Positions 30,661 through 39,750 of a DNA stretch of 64,000 nt are shown here, piece by piece; positions within the stretch are counted from its first letter, which is position 1; every line of letters begins with the position of its first letter. The notes below the pieces were generated by a model. The model searched no databases. It saw only the letters and a program-made list of their open reading frames with translations, and was not told the DNA's origin. This DNA comes from Bellilinea sp040754815 (lineage in GTDB: Bacteria; Chloroflexota; Anaerolineae; Anaerolineales; Anaerolineaceae). The position numbers were made by a program, and so were the translations under genes. Location: assembly GCA_040754815.1 (NCBI GenBank), contig JBFMBX010000010.1:1-64000 (forward strand), in the 5' to 3' direction.

Positions 30661-32433
30661 CTAGCGGCTGACCGCCGGAAGGTAGGCGGAAAAGAGCCGC
30701 TCTACCAGCAGAAGCCGCACATTCAGGCGCAGAGGCGGGTAGGCGCGCTCATCCGGGCGGATGATGACCTCGCCGTTGTACTCACCCGAACCCAGCCCGC
30801 CGGTTTGCAGGCGCACTTCTACCCGCTCGCCGCTGCGGCTGGCTTGCAGCCACGGCAGGTTTTCTTCCACCAGCCAGCCGTCCCCTGCCAGGTAGGAAGG
30901 CAGCACCAGTGCCGAAAGTGGCGGCGGGGTAGCCGATGGACTGGCCAGCACGGTCAGGGTAGAAGGTGTCAGGCAGCCATCTTTTTGAGAAACGGCGGCT
31001 TCGCGCAAGGGGGTAAAGTTGCCGGCATCGGCGTTGGAAAAACGCACCCACACCCCCTGCCCGCGGTAAACCCCGCCCGGCACCTGCCAGACGAACGGAC
31101 TGCCGGTGAAACGCTGCGGGGCGGTGAAAATGGTGACCGCATCCACACTCAGCTGGGCGCTGCCGGTTCGCCGGATTTTGAATATCAGGAAGGGATTGTT
31201 CTGGTCGGGGGTGAAGGTAAAAGCAAGCGGTACTTCGATATATACGGAGGCGGAAGGAAAGTCGGAGGCGTGCAGGACCACTTCGCCGCTTTGGAAGGTG
31301 CCGGCGGTCACGCTCAGCCGGGCAACCTCGCCGCCGGCCGGCTGGTTGATTTTGAGACGGAAGTAAGCCACCATGGGCTGGTGGGAGAAAAAGGAAGTCG
31401 TCCACACCCACGCCATATTGGGGTCGCTGCCGTCGCTGCGGTCGTGCGGCAGTTGCACGGCCTTGCCGTTCAGCGCGGCCGGGTCGGCAATCTGCGGCAG
31501 ATGGTTGTTCTTGCCGGTCTTGAAGGCATCCCCCAGCCAGCCGAGGCTGAGTTGAATGTGGCTGCGGCCTTGCGGATCGAGGCCGTAGAGGGCAACGGCG
31601 GAGCGGGTGGTGGAGAAATGTTCTTCGCCCAGCGGTTGACCGGCGGGCAGATTGCCGAGGTAAATGCTGTCCTCCACCGTCAGGCTGCGCCCGTAGGAAT
31701 CCCGTGTGCGGGCGTACACCCGTTTCCAGCCCTCCCCTGCCGAGAGAGTCCATGAAGGGCGGGGCTGGTAAGGCTGGACGGCGGCCTGATTGAAACAGGC
31801 ATCTTCGCTGAGCTGCATGGAAACGGCCGGCTGCAGAGCGGTGAAGGTATCACCGCCCGGCCGGTCGTACAGATACAACTGTACCTGCCGTGCTGAGGTA
31901 CTGAGCGCTTCGTTGGCGATGACCAGCGGGGCGTAGGCATCATCACTGCCGAAGTCCTGTGCCAGCCAGCCTTCCCCGTTCTGGCTGTAACCAATGCCCA
32001 CCTCGCGGTGGTCGGGGCTTAATAAATTCTCGGCATGGCCGGTATTACTTTGAACCCAGCCTTCAACTGCCTGAGGCGGCGGCACATACTCGCACCACAC
32101 GTTTTCGGCCCCGGCAGAGCCGGGGTAGCCGAATGCCTGTGCGCGCACGTCGGGGAAGTTGCCCAGCGTATCGCGGTGGGCATCCTCGCAGTTGGGCGCG
32201 GCGGCTTTATCGGCGGCAAACCAGCGGGCGGACTGGGTCAACTGCCAGTTCCAGCGCAGGGGCGGTTTGCCGAGCGCCTCGCGCTCGAGATTGGTGAGAA
32301 AGACCACTTCGCCTTCCTGCCGGGCAAGCGCTTCCGACTGGGTGACGGGGGTGTAACCGCTTTGGGCGGCTGCGGCAGCAGCCGTACCTGCCAGCACCAC
32401 CAGTATTAACAAGAAAAGGATCCATCGTTGCAT
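30661..32433 (-). CDS. Secreted CAP/SCP-domain protein
   Basis: 590 residues. Signal peptide (ILFLLILVVLAGTAAAAAAQS), then a CAP domain at about 40-170: FLTNLEREALGKPPLRWNWQLTQSARWFAADKAA, AENVWCEY, VEGWVQSNTGHAENLLSPDHREVGIGY, retaining the His and Glu cavity residues. The following about 400 residues form beta-rich domains without a family I recognise. The C-terminus ends VERLFSAYLPAVSR, like other Chloroflexi exoproteins. CAP proteins bind sterols, lipids or act on cell walls; the role here is unknown. No SD-like sequence was identified. Confidence 0.82.
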   Translation of the reverse strand: MQRWILFLLILVVLAGTAAAAAAQSGYTPVTQSEALARQEGEVVFLTNLEREALGKPPLRWNWQLTQSARWFAADKAAAPNCEDAHRDTLGNFPDVRAQAFGYPGSAGAENVWCEYVPPPQAVEGWVQSNTGHAENLLSPDHREVGIGYSQNGEGWLAQDFGSDDAYAPLVIANEALSTSARQVQLYLYDRPGGDTFTALQPAVSMQLSEDACFNQAAVQPYQPRPSWTLSAGEGWKRVYARTRDSYGRSLTVEDSIYLGNLPAGQPLGEEHFSTTRSAVALYGLDPQGRSHIQLSLGWLGDAFKTGKNNHLPQIADPAALNGKAVQLPHDRSDGSDPNMAWVWTTSFFSHQPMVAYFRLKINQPAGGEVARLSVTAGTFQSGEVVLHASDFPSASVYIEVPLAFTFTPDQNNPFLIFKIRRTGSAQLSVDAVTIFTAPQRFTGSPFVWQVPGGVYRGQGVWVRFSNADAGNFTPLREAAVSQKDGCLTPSTLTVLASPSATPPPLSALVLPSYLAGDGWLVEENLPWLQASRSGERVEVRLQTGGLGSGEYNGEVIIRPDERAYPPLRLNVRLLLVERLFSAYLPAVSR

Positions 32434-32604
32434 AGGCCGATAATTCGTTGAGAGATTTTATCATTATTATCCAGAAAATCAAATCTGTTTTCTCAGAACC
32501 TTAAATTGAGATTGACCACCCGTTTGAGGCTGCACGGCGGCCGTTTTTTGCTATGCTAATATACAACAGGCTGTATTTAAAAAAATTCGAGCGGGAGCAA
32601 TCTG

Positions 32605-33477
32605 ATGCCGAACGAGTATTTTTCCATTCCCACTGCCGCCGAACTGGAAAAGAAACGCGGCTGGCAGGTACATCGCAAAAACAGGCAGCGTTATGCGGTG
32701 GTGCGTTTCCATTACCTTTTGCGCGGCCCGTTTCAGCTGGATGAGCCGGTTCGTAAAGGCGAGGTGATTGCGGTTGCCAAACCGCTGCGCGGCGTGCGCG
32801 AAAAACGCACCTTCAGCGCCGAGTATGAAGTTTCCATTGTTAAAATGAACGACCTGATTCGCGAGGCCGTGCGCCAGTCGGAGGGCATCCGCCAGTATGC
32901 GGCCAGCCTGACGGCCAGATTGGGAGTGGAGCCGTTCGCCGGTCTGGCTGCATTTGCCAAAGCCGAAGCAGCCGAGCGCCTGACCAGAACCGTGCAGCAG
33001 CGGCTGGAAATTTCCATCAGCGAGACCTACCGCGAAAAGAAAACCATCACCAGTGAATATGCGATTGACCCCCACGAATTTGAACCGAATACCACGCTGG
33101 TGTTTGTGCGCGCTTACAAAGCCTTTGAATACCGTCTTTACCTGCAATGTCTGGATTATTTGATGGTGGAGTATACTTCCACGCCGCTCAGCCCGTGGCT
33201 GGTGCGCCGCAAAGTCCCCCCCCATGCGGGTGACGGTCAGCCGCCGAATGTGATTCGCCTGCAAATCCCGCTGTGTACCATCCGCTACTGGAAGGCCATC
33301 CCAGAATCGTCCCTGCTGGTGGACGAGAAGACTTATGTGAACGAAGTACCAGACCCGGATGAGGTGCAAATCGGCGAGTTGAACGACGGCCGGCACTATC
33401 CTTACCGGGAAATGCCGCCGCGCCCCACGCTTTACGACCTCGCCGAACGCGCTTTTCCGGCACGGGTGCGGAAATAA
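32605..33477 (+). CDS. Conserved protein of unknown function
   Basis: 290 residues, soluble, mixed alpha/beta by composition; no signal peptide or membrane helix. I recognise no domain. Charged helices fill the middle (KMNDLIREAVRQSEGIRQYAASL; KAEAAERLTRTVQQRLEIS), and the C-terminal third is Pro-rich with many aromatic residues (CTIRYWKAIPESSLLVDEK). GGGAG lies 7 nt before the ATG. It is transcribed away from the CAP gene; the divergent gap of 171 nt is AT-rich. No paralogue is visible in the window. Confidence 0.75.
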   Translation: MPNEYFSIPTAAELEKKRGWQVHRKNRQRYAVVRFHYLLRGPFQLDEPVRKGEVIAVAKPLRGVREKRTFSAEYEVSIVKMNDLIREAVRQSEGIRQYAASLTARLGVEPFAGLAAFAKAEAAERLTRTVQQRLEISISETYREKKTITSEYAIDPHEFEPNTTLVFVRAYKAFEYRLYLQCLDYLMVEYTSTPLSPWLVRRKVPPHAGDGQPPNVIRLQIPLCTIRYWKAIPESSLLVDEKTYVNEVPDPDEVQIGELNDGRHYPYREMPPRPTLYDLAERAFPARVRK

Positions 33478-33532
33478 GGTCTTTTGTGCGGCTTTATTTT
33501 CAGGCAAGGGATAATTTTCTGGAGAGTCGTGC

Positions 33533-33573
33533 TTGAATCTCAACCTCTTTTCCTGTACAATTTTGACAGGAAA
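33533..33573 (+). promoter_or_regulatory. spoVS promoter with overlapping palindromic operator
   Basis: -35 TTGAAT (33533-33538), 17-nt spacer, -10 TACAAT (33556-33561) with TG just upstream. A perfect palindrome TTTCCTGT-N9-ACAGGAAA spans 33549-33573 and covers the -10 and the predicted start of transcription, as a repressor site would. Confidence 0.65.
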
Positions 33574-33651
33574 GATATTCAATTTTTCCGTGTCCCCGAA
33601 TTTTTGTTTGCTTGACATCGAACCCGATCACAGAAAGGAAAAGGCCAACCC

Positions 33652-33912
33652 ATGGACGTCATTAAGGTCAAAGCAAACTCTCGTACAGCCGCCGTTGCAG
33701 GGGCAATTGCAGGTGTTATCCGCGAGCACAAACGTGCCGAAGTGCAAGCCATCGGCGCGGGGGCGGTCAACCAGGCGGTCAAGGCTCTGGTGCTCGCCAA
33801 GGGTTATCTGGCGGAGGATGGCATTTCGGTGGTGTGTGTGCCGGAATTTGTGGATGTGGACATTGACGGCAAGGTGCGCACCGCCATCAAACTGATTGTG
33901 GAACCGCGCTAA
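33652..33912 (+). CDS. spoVS: Stage V sporulation protein S homologue
   Basis: 86 residues, exactly SpoVS length, matching the family from end to end (MDVIKVKANSRTAAVAGAIAG; EVQAIGAGAVNQAVKALVLA). SpoVS is an Alba-fold-like small protein, in Bacillus needed for late sporulation, but it is common in non-sporulating Thermus and Chloroflexi where its role is unclear; nucleic-acid binding is likely. AGAAAGGA lies upstream of the ATG. Monocistronic, with a strong promoter and operator 90 nt upstream. It converges with the kinase gene 11 nt downstream. Confidence 0.95.
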   Translation: MDVIKVKANSRTAAVAGAIAGVIREHKRAEVQAIGAGAVNQAVKALVLAKGYLAEDGISVVCVPEFVDVDIDGKVRTAIKLIVEPR

Positions 33913-33923
33913 ACCTTTATCCC

Positions 33924-34586
33924 TCAATCGCTGGCAAGCGCCACTTCTTCGGGGGAAAAGACCACTTCTTCTTTTCCGGTTAATTTGTCCTGCACTTTTT
34001 TCAGGATCAAATCGAGGTGGCGGGGGTGAGCCACGTAATCGAGGTTGTCGGCCGGGACGGTCAGCACCGGGCAGAGGGTAAAAGCGGCGATCCATTCCTC
34101 ATATAATTGATTGAGACGGGCAAGATATTCGTGACTGATGCCGCGTTCGTAATCGCGCGCCCGCTGGCGGATGCGGTTTTGCAGGGTTTCCACCGAGGCG
34201 CGCAGGTAAATGACCAGATCCGGCGGCGGCAGAAATTCGGCAATCGTCTGATACAGGGCGTAGTAGGTTTCGTAATCCCGCTGAGAAAGGTAGCCCTGCA
34301 GGTACAGGTTGCGGGCAAAGATATCGGCGTCTTCGTAAATGCTGCGATCCTGAATTACCGAGCCTTCATGGCGCAGAATTTGCTGGTGGATGCGCAGACG
34401 GTGGGTGAGAAAGAAGATCTGCGAGTGAAAACTCCAGGCGTGCATGTTGTTGTAGAAGTCGGCCAGATAGGGATTTTCGGTGACCGGCTCGTAAAACGGC
34501 TGCCAGCCCAGCCGCTGACAGAGCAAATCTACCAGCGTGGATTTACCAACCCCGATATTCCCCGCCACGGCGATAAACTTTTTCAT
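33924..34586 (-). CDS. Deoxynucleoside kinase
   Basis: 220 residues. P-loop GNIGVGKST at about 9-17; the substrate Glu in FYEPVTENPY; the DRSIYED motif (ERS/DRS) at about 78-84; and the lid Arg-rich RIRQRARDYERGI. This is the dGK/dCK/dAK-like family, which phosphorylates deoxynucleosides for salvage. The precise substrate is not decidable by eye. An AGAGGACG SD precedes the ATG. It lies 22 nt downstream of the DsbA-like gene on the same strand. Confidence 0.93.
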   Translation of the reverse strand: MKKFIAVAGNIGVGKSTLVDLLCQRLGWQPFYEPVTENPYLADFYNNMHAWSFHSQIFFLTHRLRIHQQILRHEGSVIQDRSIYEDADIFARNLYLQGYLSQRDYETYYALYQTIAEFLPPPDLVIYLRASVETLQNRIRQRARDYERGISHEYLARLNQLYEEWIAAFTLCPVLTVPADNLDYVAHPRHLDLILKKVQDKLTGKEEVVFSPEEVALASD

Positions 34587-34608
34587 CGTCCTCTCCGCCT
34601 GCCCGGAA

Positions 34609-35442
34609 TTATTTGGTTAGTTTGCCGGCCAGTTCCAGTTCGATGACTTCTTGAAAGACCTCGAACGGTTGAGCGCCGATCAGGGCGACGCCGTTGATGA
34701 AGAAAGTAGGTGTGGACTGCACCCCAAACTGACGGGCGTATTCAAAATCGGCCGAAACTTCGCTTTCGTAGCGTTTTTCATCGAGGCAGGTTTTGAATTG
34801 CTCAAGGTCGAGGTTCAACTGGCTGGCATAGGCTTCGTAAGCCTCGCGGCTCAACCCCTGTTCGGCATCAAAGAGCAGATCGTGATATTCCCAAAAGCGG
34901 CCCTGCTCGTTGGCGCAGTTGGCCGCCTCGGCTGCTGCACCGGCGTTAGGGTGGATGCTGTAGAGCGGAAAATCGCGGTAAACCAGCCGGATTTTATCCC
35001 CGTAGGTTTCCTGCAGCTGCGGCCAGACTTCTTTGTGCCATTGGGTGCAGAAGGGGCATTCGAAATCGCTGAATTCGATGATGGTGATCGGCGCATCGGC
35101 AGGCCCGATGGCGGGGTTATCGGCCTCGGTTACCGGATAGCGGACAACCTCGATGGGTTCGTTGGGGTCGCGGGTCGGCCTTGGTTGACCCGGCACATCC
35201 ATACCAATTTCCTGCAAGACGGCTTCGGCGGCTTCGGCGCGGGAAAGGGCATCGTTGAGGGCCTGATTGGTCTGCGCCAGCGACTGCCCCCAAACCAGAT
35301 AACCGGTGAGCATGCCCACCCCAAAGAACAAAACGGCGATGACAATCACCAGCGGAAGCGAATAACCGCGGCGTTTGACCGCCTGTTCTTCTGCTTCCGC
35401 CGGCTGGACTTCAATGGAGATATTGGGATTTTCTTCACTCAT
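34609..35442 (-). CDS. Membrane-anchored DsbA-like thiol-disulfide oxidoreductase
   Basis: 277 residues. A cytoplasmic N-terminus of about 27 residues, one membrane helix (LPLVIVIAVLFFGVGMLTGYLVW), a short linker, then a thioredoxin-4/DsbA fold with active site CPFC in FSDFECPFCTQWHKEVWP, and the cis-Pro segment GVQSTPTFFINGV. It should oxidise or isomerise disulfides outside the membrane, which would serve the secreted and c-type cytochrome proteins. The ATG follows an extended -10 by 7 nt without SD. Confidence 0.92.
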   Translation of the reverse strand: MSEENPNISIEVQPAEAEEQAVKRRGYSLPLVIVIAVLFFGVGMLTGYLVWGQSLAQTNQALNDALSRAEAAEAVLQEIGMDVPGQPRPTRDPNEPIEVVRYPVTEADNPAIGPADAPITIIEFSDFECPFCTQWHKEVWPQLQETYGDKIRLVYRDFPLYSIHPNAGAAAEAANCANEQGRFWEYHDLLFDAEQGLSREAYEAYASQLNLDLEQFKTCLDEKRYESEVSADFEYARQFGVQSTPTFFINGVALIGAQPFEVFQEVIELELAGKLTK

Positions 35443-35449
35443 GCATGAA

Positions 35450-35458
35450 ATTATACCA
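35450..35458 (-). promoter_or_regulatory. extended -10 promoter of the DsbA-like gene
   Basis: Minus strand TGGTATAAT, full consensus extended -10, with the ATG 7 nt downstream at 35442 and no SD, so probably leaderless. Confidence 0.6.
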
Positions 35459-35464
35459 TGCCGG

Positions 35465-35659
35465 TCAGAAAATCCAGATCAATAAAAGGACGGGTAATGC
35501 CAGAATACCCAACACCAGTACGATGGCCAGCACGATTACACCCACGGTCAGACCCAACACTGCACCCAGCAGGCCGATCACCAGCCCGAAAACGCCGCTG
35601 ATCAGACCCACCACAAGGCCGATGATTCCGCCGATTAAGTCAAAAAGAAACTTGAACAT
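35465..35659 (-). CDS. Small glycine-rich hydrophobic membrane protein
   Basis: 64 residues, almost entirely hydrophobic, with regularly spaced Gly (FDLIGGIIGLVVGLISGVFG), resembling glycine-zipper peptides. Two membrane helices are likely. AAAGGAG lies about 7 nt before the ATG at 35659, which argues that it is translated. Function unknown. A longer reading from 35689 would lack a ribosome binding site. Confidence 0.6.
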   Translation of the reverse strand: MFKFLFDLIGGIIGLVVGLISGVFGLVIGLLGAVLGLTVGVIVLAIVLVLGILALPVLLLIWIF

Positions 35660-35743
35660 CTCCGTACTCCTTTCCCTTTTTATACGCACAGCGACAGGAA
35701 AAGTTGCAACCGCGGGACGGCACCGCTTTGGACGCCGCTGGGT

Positions 35744-35749
35744 TATAAT
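35744..35749 (+). promoter_or_regulatory. -10 element of the membrane glycosyltransferase gene
   Basis: TATAAT 39 nt before the ATG at 35789; no good -35 hexamer. Confidence 0.4.
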
Positions 35750-35788
35750 CGCTTGCGGTGGAATTGACTTTTTCCGACAGGATGTGAC

Positions 35789-37684
35789 ATGCTGGTTCTC
35801 TTGCCTGCGCTGGGCTGGCTGGTGATTTTGCTGGTTGTTCAGCGGCGTGCGCCTTTTGGGCGCGATTTACGCCTGAACCTGCTGCTGGGCTGGGCCGTGT
35901 GGAGCGCTGTTTTAACCGCCCTGACCGAACTGACCGGTTCAATGGGCTGGCTTGCCCGCCTGCCGCTCGCGGCCGGCTGGGGGCTGGTGCTGCTGGCCGG
36001 TCTGTATGTGCTGCGCGCCTCTCCGCGCGGCGGTTTGAACACCCCGTGGCGCAATGAATTAAGCGCCCTGCCGCGGCTGGATGCGGTTTTGCTGGGCGGG
36101 GTGGGCGTGGTGGCACTGGCCGGGCTGGTGATTGCTCTGGCGGCCGCTCCGAACAACTGGGACTCGATGGTCTATCACCTCAGCCGGGTGATGCACTGGT
36201 TGCAAAACGAAAGTCTGGCGTTTTACCCCACCCACATTCTGCGCCAGTTGTACCTCAACCCGTGGACGGAATATGTCCACGCCAGCCTGTATGCCCTGAA
36301 CGGCAGCGACCGCTTTTTGAATCTGGTGCAGTGGTTCAGCGGCGCGGGCGCGCTGCTGGGCGTTTCTGTGCTTGCCCGCCGCTTGGGTGCAAACAGGACG
36401 GGGCAGATTCTGGCAGTTGTGTTTGCCGGCAGCCTGCCGATGACGGTTTTGCAAATGACCAGCACTCAAAACGACCTTACCGCTGCCTTCTGGCTGGTGT
36501 GCGTGGCGGTGTTTGCGCTGGAAGACCTGCGCGCTCCGAGCCGCGCCGCCCAAATTGGGCTGGGGCTCAGCCTTGGGCTGGCCGTACTGACCAAGTCCAC
36601 GGTTTATTTGTTTGCTTTCCCGATCATGGTGGTCTATGTAGTGCGCCGCTGGCGGCACAGCCGGGCAGTTTTTTTGCGTCCGCTCATTTTGATTGCCGCG
36701 CTGGCACTTCTGCTCAACCTGCCGCATTACGCCCGCAATTTTGCCGCTTTCGGCAGTCCGCTGGGGCCGGCCGAAGAAACCCGCCTGTACCGTAATGAAC
36801 GCTTTGGGGCAGATGTGCTGCTTTCTAACCTCAGCCGCAATCTGGCGCTGCATTTCGTTTCCTTTTCCCCTCTCAACGAAGCGGTGGAGGGGGCGGTGGT
36901 TGGCCTGCACGGCTGGCTGGGGCTGGATGTGAACGACCCGCAAACCACGTGGCAGGATCATCGTTTTACTTTGAATCGGTTTGTGGTCAACGAAGATTTT
37001 ACCGGCGCACCGCTGCATGGGGTGATTTTGTTTTTTACGCTCATTCTGCTGGCCCTGCGGCGAAAGAAACTGAAAAACGGGGAAGTCTGGCTTCATGCGG
37101 CTGTTCTGCTGGCCGGTTTACTGATTTTTTGCGGCTTTTTGCGCTGGCAAATGTGGCATGCCCGTCTGCATCTGCCTTTGCTGGTGCTTTCGGCGCCCAT
37201 TTTAGGGCTGCTGCCGGAGGTGTTTTCGTTGCGCTGGAGCCGCTGGCTGGGGGTAGTGCTGCTCATCAGCACGCTGCCGGTGTTTTATTTCAATCAGAAC
37301 AAACCGCTGGTGCAGGACTGGAACATCTTCAACCTGCCCCGCCGCGAGGTGATGATCATCCGCAAGAATCTGGTGGTGCCGTATATCGAAGGGGTCAATT
37401 ATCTGCTTGACGAACGGAACTGCACCCAACTGGGCCTGTATTTACCGGACGAAGAGTGGGAATATCCGCTGTGGGAGTTATACCGCGCGGCGGAAGGTGG
37501 CAGGTTTCGCATCGAGCATGTGCTGGTGGATAACGCTTCGGCAGGTTTGACGCGCCGCCCCTTTGAACCGTGTGCCATCTTTGCCACTCAGCCTTTGCCC
37601 GGCGGAGAGACGGTGGAGGTGGAGGGCAAAACCTTTCGGCTGGCGTGGGAGATGCCGCCGGTGCGCATTTACACGGCAGAATGA
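35789..37684 (+). CDS. Polytopic membrane glycosyltransferase-like protein (GT-C fold)
   Basis: 631 residues with about 11-13 membrane helices in the first 510 residues and a soluble C-terminal tail. The luminal loop WDSMVYHLSRVMHWLQNESLAFYPT carries the Asp and the YHL...R pattern typical of PMT/ArnT-like GT-C enzymes, followed by LYLNPWTEYVHASLYAL. These transfer sugars from polyprenyl-phosphate carriers to lipids or proteins outside the membrane. The acceptor is unknown. No neighbouring cell-wall genes give a hint. Confidence 0.75.
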   Translation: MLVLLPALGWLVILLVVQRRAPFGRDLRLNLLLGWAVWSAVLTALTELTGSMGWLARLPLAAGWGLVLLAGLYVLRASPRGGLNTPWRNELSALPRLDAVLLGGVGVVALAGLVIALAAAPNNWDSMVYHLSRVMHWLQNESLAFYPTHILRQLYLNPWTEYVHASLYALNGSDRFLNLVQWFSGAGALLGVSVLARRLGANRTGQILAVVFAGSLPMTVLQMTSTQNDLTAAFWLVCVAVFALEDLRAPSRAAQIGLGLSLGLAVLTKSTVYLFAFPIMVVYVVRRWRHSRAVFLRPLILIAALALLLNLPHYARNFAAFGSPLGPAEETRLYRNERFGADVLLSNLSRNLALHFVSFSPLNEAVEGAVVGLHGWLGLDVNDPQTTWQDHRFTLNRFVVNEDFTGAPLHGVILFFTLILLALRRKKLKNGEVWLHAAVLLAGLLIFCGFLRWQMWHARLHLPLLVLSAPILGLLPEVFSLRWSRWLGVVLLISTLPVFYFNQNKPLVQDWNIFNLPRREVMIIRKNLVVPYIEGVNYLLDERNCTQLGLYLPDEEWEYPLWELYRAAEGGRFRIEHVLVDNASAGLTRRPFEPCAIFATQPLPGGETVEVEGKTFRLAWEMPPVRIYTAE

Positions 37685-37785
37685 CGAAGGCAAAAGGCCA
37701 TCCCCGCGCCCAGCGTCAGCCGGGCGTTGGCTGAGCGTCAAGTAAAACTGCGGGCATTTGCGGTAAAATGGGGAGTACAACCAAC

Positions 37786-39750
37786 ATGAAACTCCGGCAG
37801 CGCTGCCTGATTTTATTATCCATAATGATTTTGACGGGGGTCATTCATTTGCCACCCTCTGCCCATGCGCAAGACCTGCCTGAGGGCAGGGTGGAAATTG
37901 TATCCGTCAATACGGATTTGTTCCCGCGCATTCAGCTCACCTTCGAGGCTTATGACGGGGGAGGTAACTTCCTGCGGGATTTGCAGGCGGACGATCTTCA
38001 AATTGTGGAAGGGGATGCCGCGCAAAACCCGGAAGCAGTGCGCCCCGTGGAACAACTGGAACTGCTTCAGCCGGGACTGGATGTGGTGGTGGCGGTCAAT
38101 TTTGCGCCGGAATTGAACGCTTCCTACGGCGGCGTGCGCCGCTTTGAGGCGGTTTTGCAGCGTTTGCGCGAGTGGATGGAGGCTGATCCTTCCTCAGGGG
38201 ATCGGCTGAGCATTTCCACGAACAGCGGTTTGCAGTTGATTCGTTCAACCGACCGGCAGGAATGGCTGGCGGTGCTGGAAAATCTGGAGCAGGTCAACCC
38301 GGCGAATGAACAGGCCGATTTGACGGCAATTGCCCGCGCGCTGGATCTGGTTACCGATATCGGCGGCGAAGAGAAGCCGCGCAGTGTGGTGCTGGTGGTT
38401 ACGCCCCTGCTGCCCGCCGCCAGTCTGGATGGCATTCGTACGTTGATTGACCGCGCCGACCGCCTGAACGTACCGGTTTTCGTCTGGTTGACGACCTCTG
38501 CCCAGTCCATTGCCGCCAACCCCGATGTGTTCGGTGCGCTCGGCGATCTGGCCGGAATTACCGGCGGGGAGGTTTCGATCTTTACCGGCAGTGAAGTGCT
38601 GCCGGAGATTGAGGGCTATCTGCAGCGGCACCGCTTTCAATACCGGCTGGAGTATGAATCGCGGCTGAACTTCACCGCAACTCACCCGGTTGCCTTGCAG
38701 ATCAATCTGGAAGATGGCGGGGTGCTTTCTGCTGCGCAGCCGGTGTATCTCAATATTTTGCCGCCCAACCCGATATTTCTCTCTCCGCAGTCCCAAATCG
38801 AACGGAAGTTCCTTCCGCCGGAAAGCCCTGCCCGCGATCTTGAACCGGATGCGGTGACCTATCGGGTGATTGTGGAATTTCCGGATGGTTACCCGCGGGC
38901 TTTGCGCGTCAGCCGTTTTTATGTGGACGGCAAACTGGTGCAGGAGCGAACTTCCGCCCCGTTTGATACCTTTACGTGGCCGCTGGAAGATGTGGAAAGT
39001 GACCGTCAGGCCGAGATTCAGGTGGAAGTGGAGGATGTGCTGGGGTTGAGGGGTCAAAGCATCCGCCTGCCGGTGCAGGTGAGTGTGGAAAGCCTGCCGC
39101 CAACCGTGTGGCAGACGGCCCTGAGCGGTAACCGGCCGCTGGTGCTGGGTGCAATTTTGTTCAGCGGCCTGCTGTTGGGAATGGTGCTCTTGCTGGCCGG
39201 GCGCAAAAACCCAAAGACACCTTTCAGCCGCGATCCTCGCAGCCGTGATCCGGTTACCCAGCCGCTGCCGCCGCCGGTCAAAAAACAACGCGGTACGATC
39301 AACCCGGCCTCCATGGCAAGGCGGCTGGCTTCGCCCCGTCCGGCAGCAACGCCAATTCCCTCGGCTCCGGCGTGGTTAATTCAGGTCGGTGAGGATGGCG
39401 GGCAGGTTTTGGAAAACGAGGAATCAACTCTAAACCGCCGTTTATTGCCGCTGAAGCGCAAAGAGACTCTGCTGGGCAGTGATCCCTTGCGTTCGCAAAT
39501 TTGCCTGACTTCCCCCAGTGTTTCACCGGTGCATGCCCGCATTGTTTTGAATGAAGCAGGGGAGTACTGGATTTTCGATCAGGGTTCTCTGGCGGGGACG
39601 TGGGTCAATTACATGCCGGTAGGCGGCGGGGGAATGTGCCTGAGGCACGGGGATTTGATTCACATCGGCTTTGTGACTTTACGGTTCGAGATATCTAAAA
39701 AACCACAACCCAATCCCGCCATCGTGCGGTCGTATCAGGAAGAAGGATGA
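37786..39750 (+). CDS. VWA-like and FHA-domain membrane protein
   Basis: 654 residues from ATG 37786, which gives a signal peptide ending PPSAHA. The region 30-300 is VWA-like (LDVVVAVNFAPELNASYGGV, then SVVLVVTPLLPA), but the MIDAS DxSxS is not kept. A beta domain follows, then a membrane helix (LVLGAILFSGLLLGMVLLLA, about 450-470) and a cytoplasmic FHA domain at about 560-640 (LLGSDPLRSQICLTSPSVSPVHARIVL...GSLAGTWVN), which binds phosphothreonine. The stop overlaps the PP2C start (ATGA), so the two are coupled. It likely links an external event to phospho-signalling inside. Confidence 0.85.
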   Translation: MKLRQRCLILLSIMILTGVIHLPPSAHAQDLPEGRVEIVSVNTDLFPRIQLTFEAYDGGGNFLRDLQADDLQIVEGDAAQNPEAVRPVEQLELLQPGLDVVVAVNFAPELNASYGGVRRFEAVLQRLREWMEADPSSGDRLSISTNSGLQLIRSTDRQEWLAVLENLEQVNPANEQADLTAIARALDLVTDIGGEEKPRSVVLVVTPLLPAASLDGIRTLIDRADRLNVPVFVWLTTSAQSIAANPDVFGALGDLAGITGGEVSIFTGSEVLPEIEGYLQRHRFQYRLEYESRLNFTATHPVALQINLEDGGVLSAAQPVYLNILPPNPIFLSPQSQIERKFLPPESPARDLEPDAVTYRVIVEFPDGYPRALRVSRFYVDGKLVQERTSAPFDTFTWPLEDVESDRQAEIQVEVEDVLGLRGQSIRLPVQVSVESLPPTVWQTALSGNRPLVLGAILFSGLLLGMVLLLAGRKNPKTPFSRDPRSRDPVTQPLPPPVKKQRGTINPASMARRLASPRPAATPIPSAPAWLIQVGEDGGQVLENEESTLNRRLLPLKRKETLLGSDPLRSQICLTSPSVSPVHARIVLNEAGEYWIFDQGSLAGTWVNYMPVGGGGMCLRHGDLIHIGFVTLRFEISKKPQPNPAIVRSYQEEG

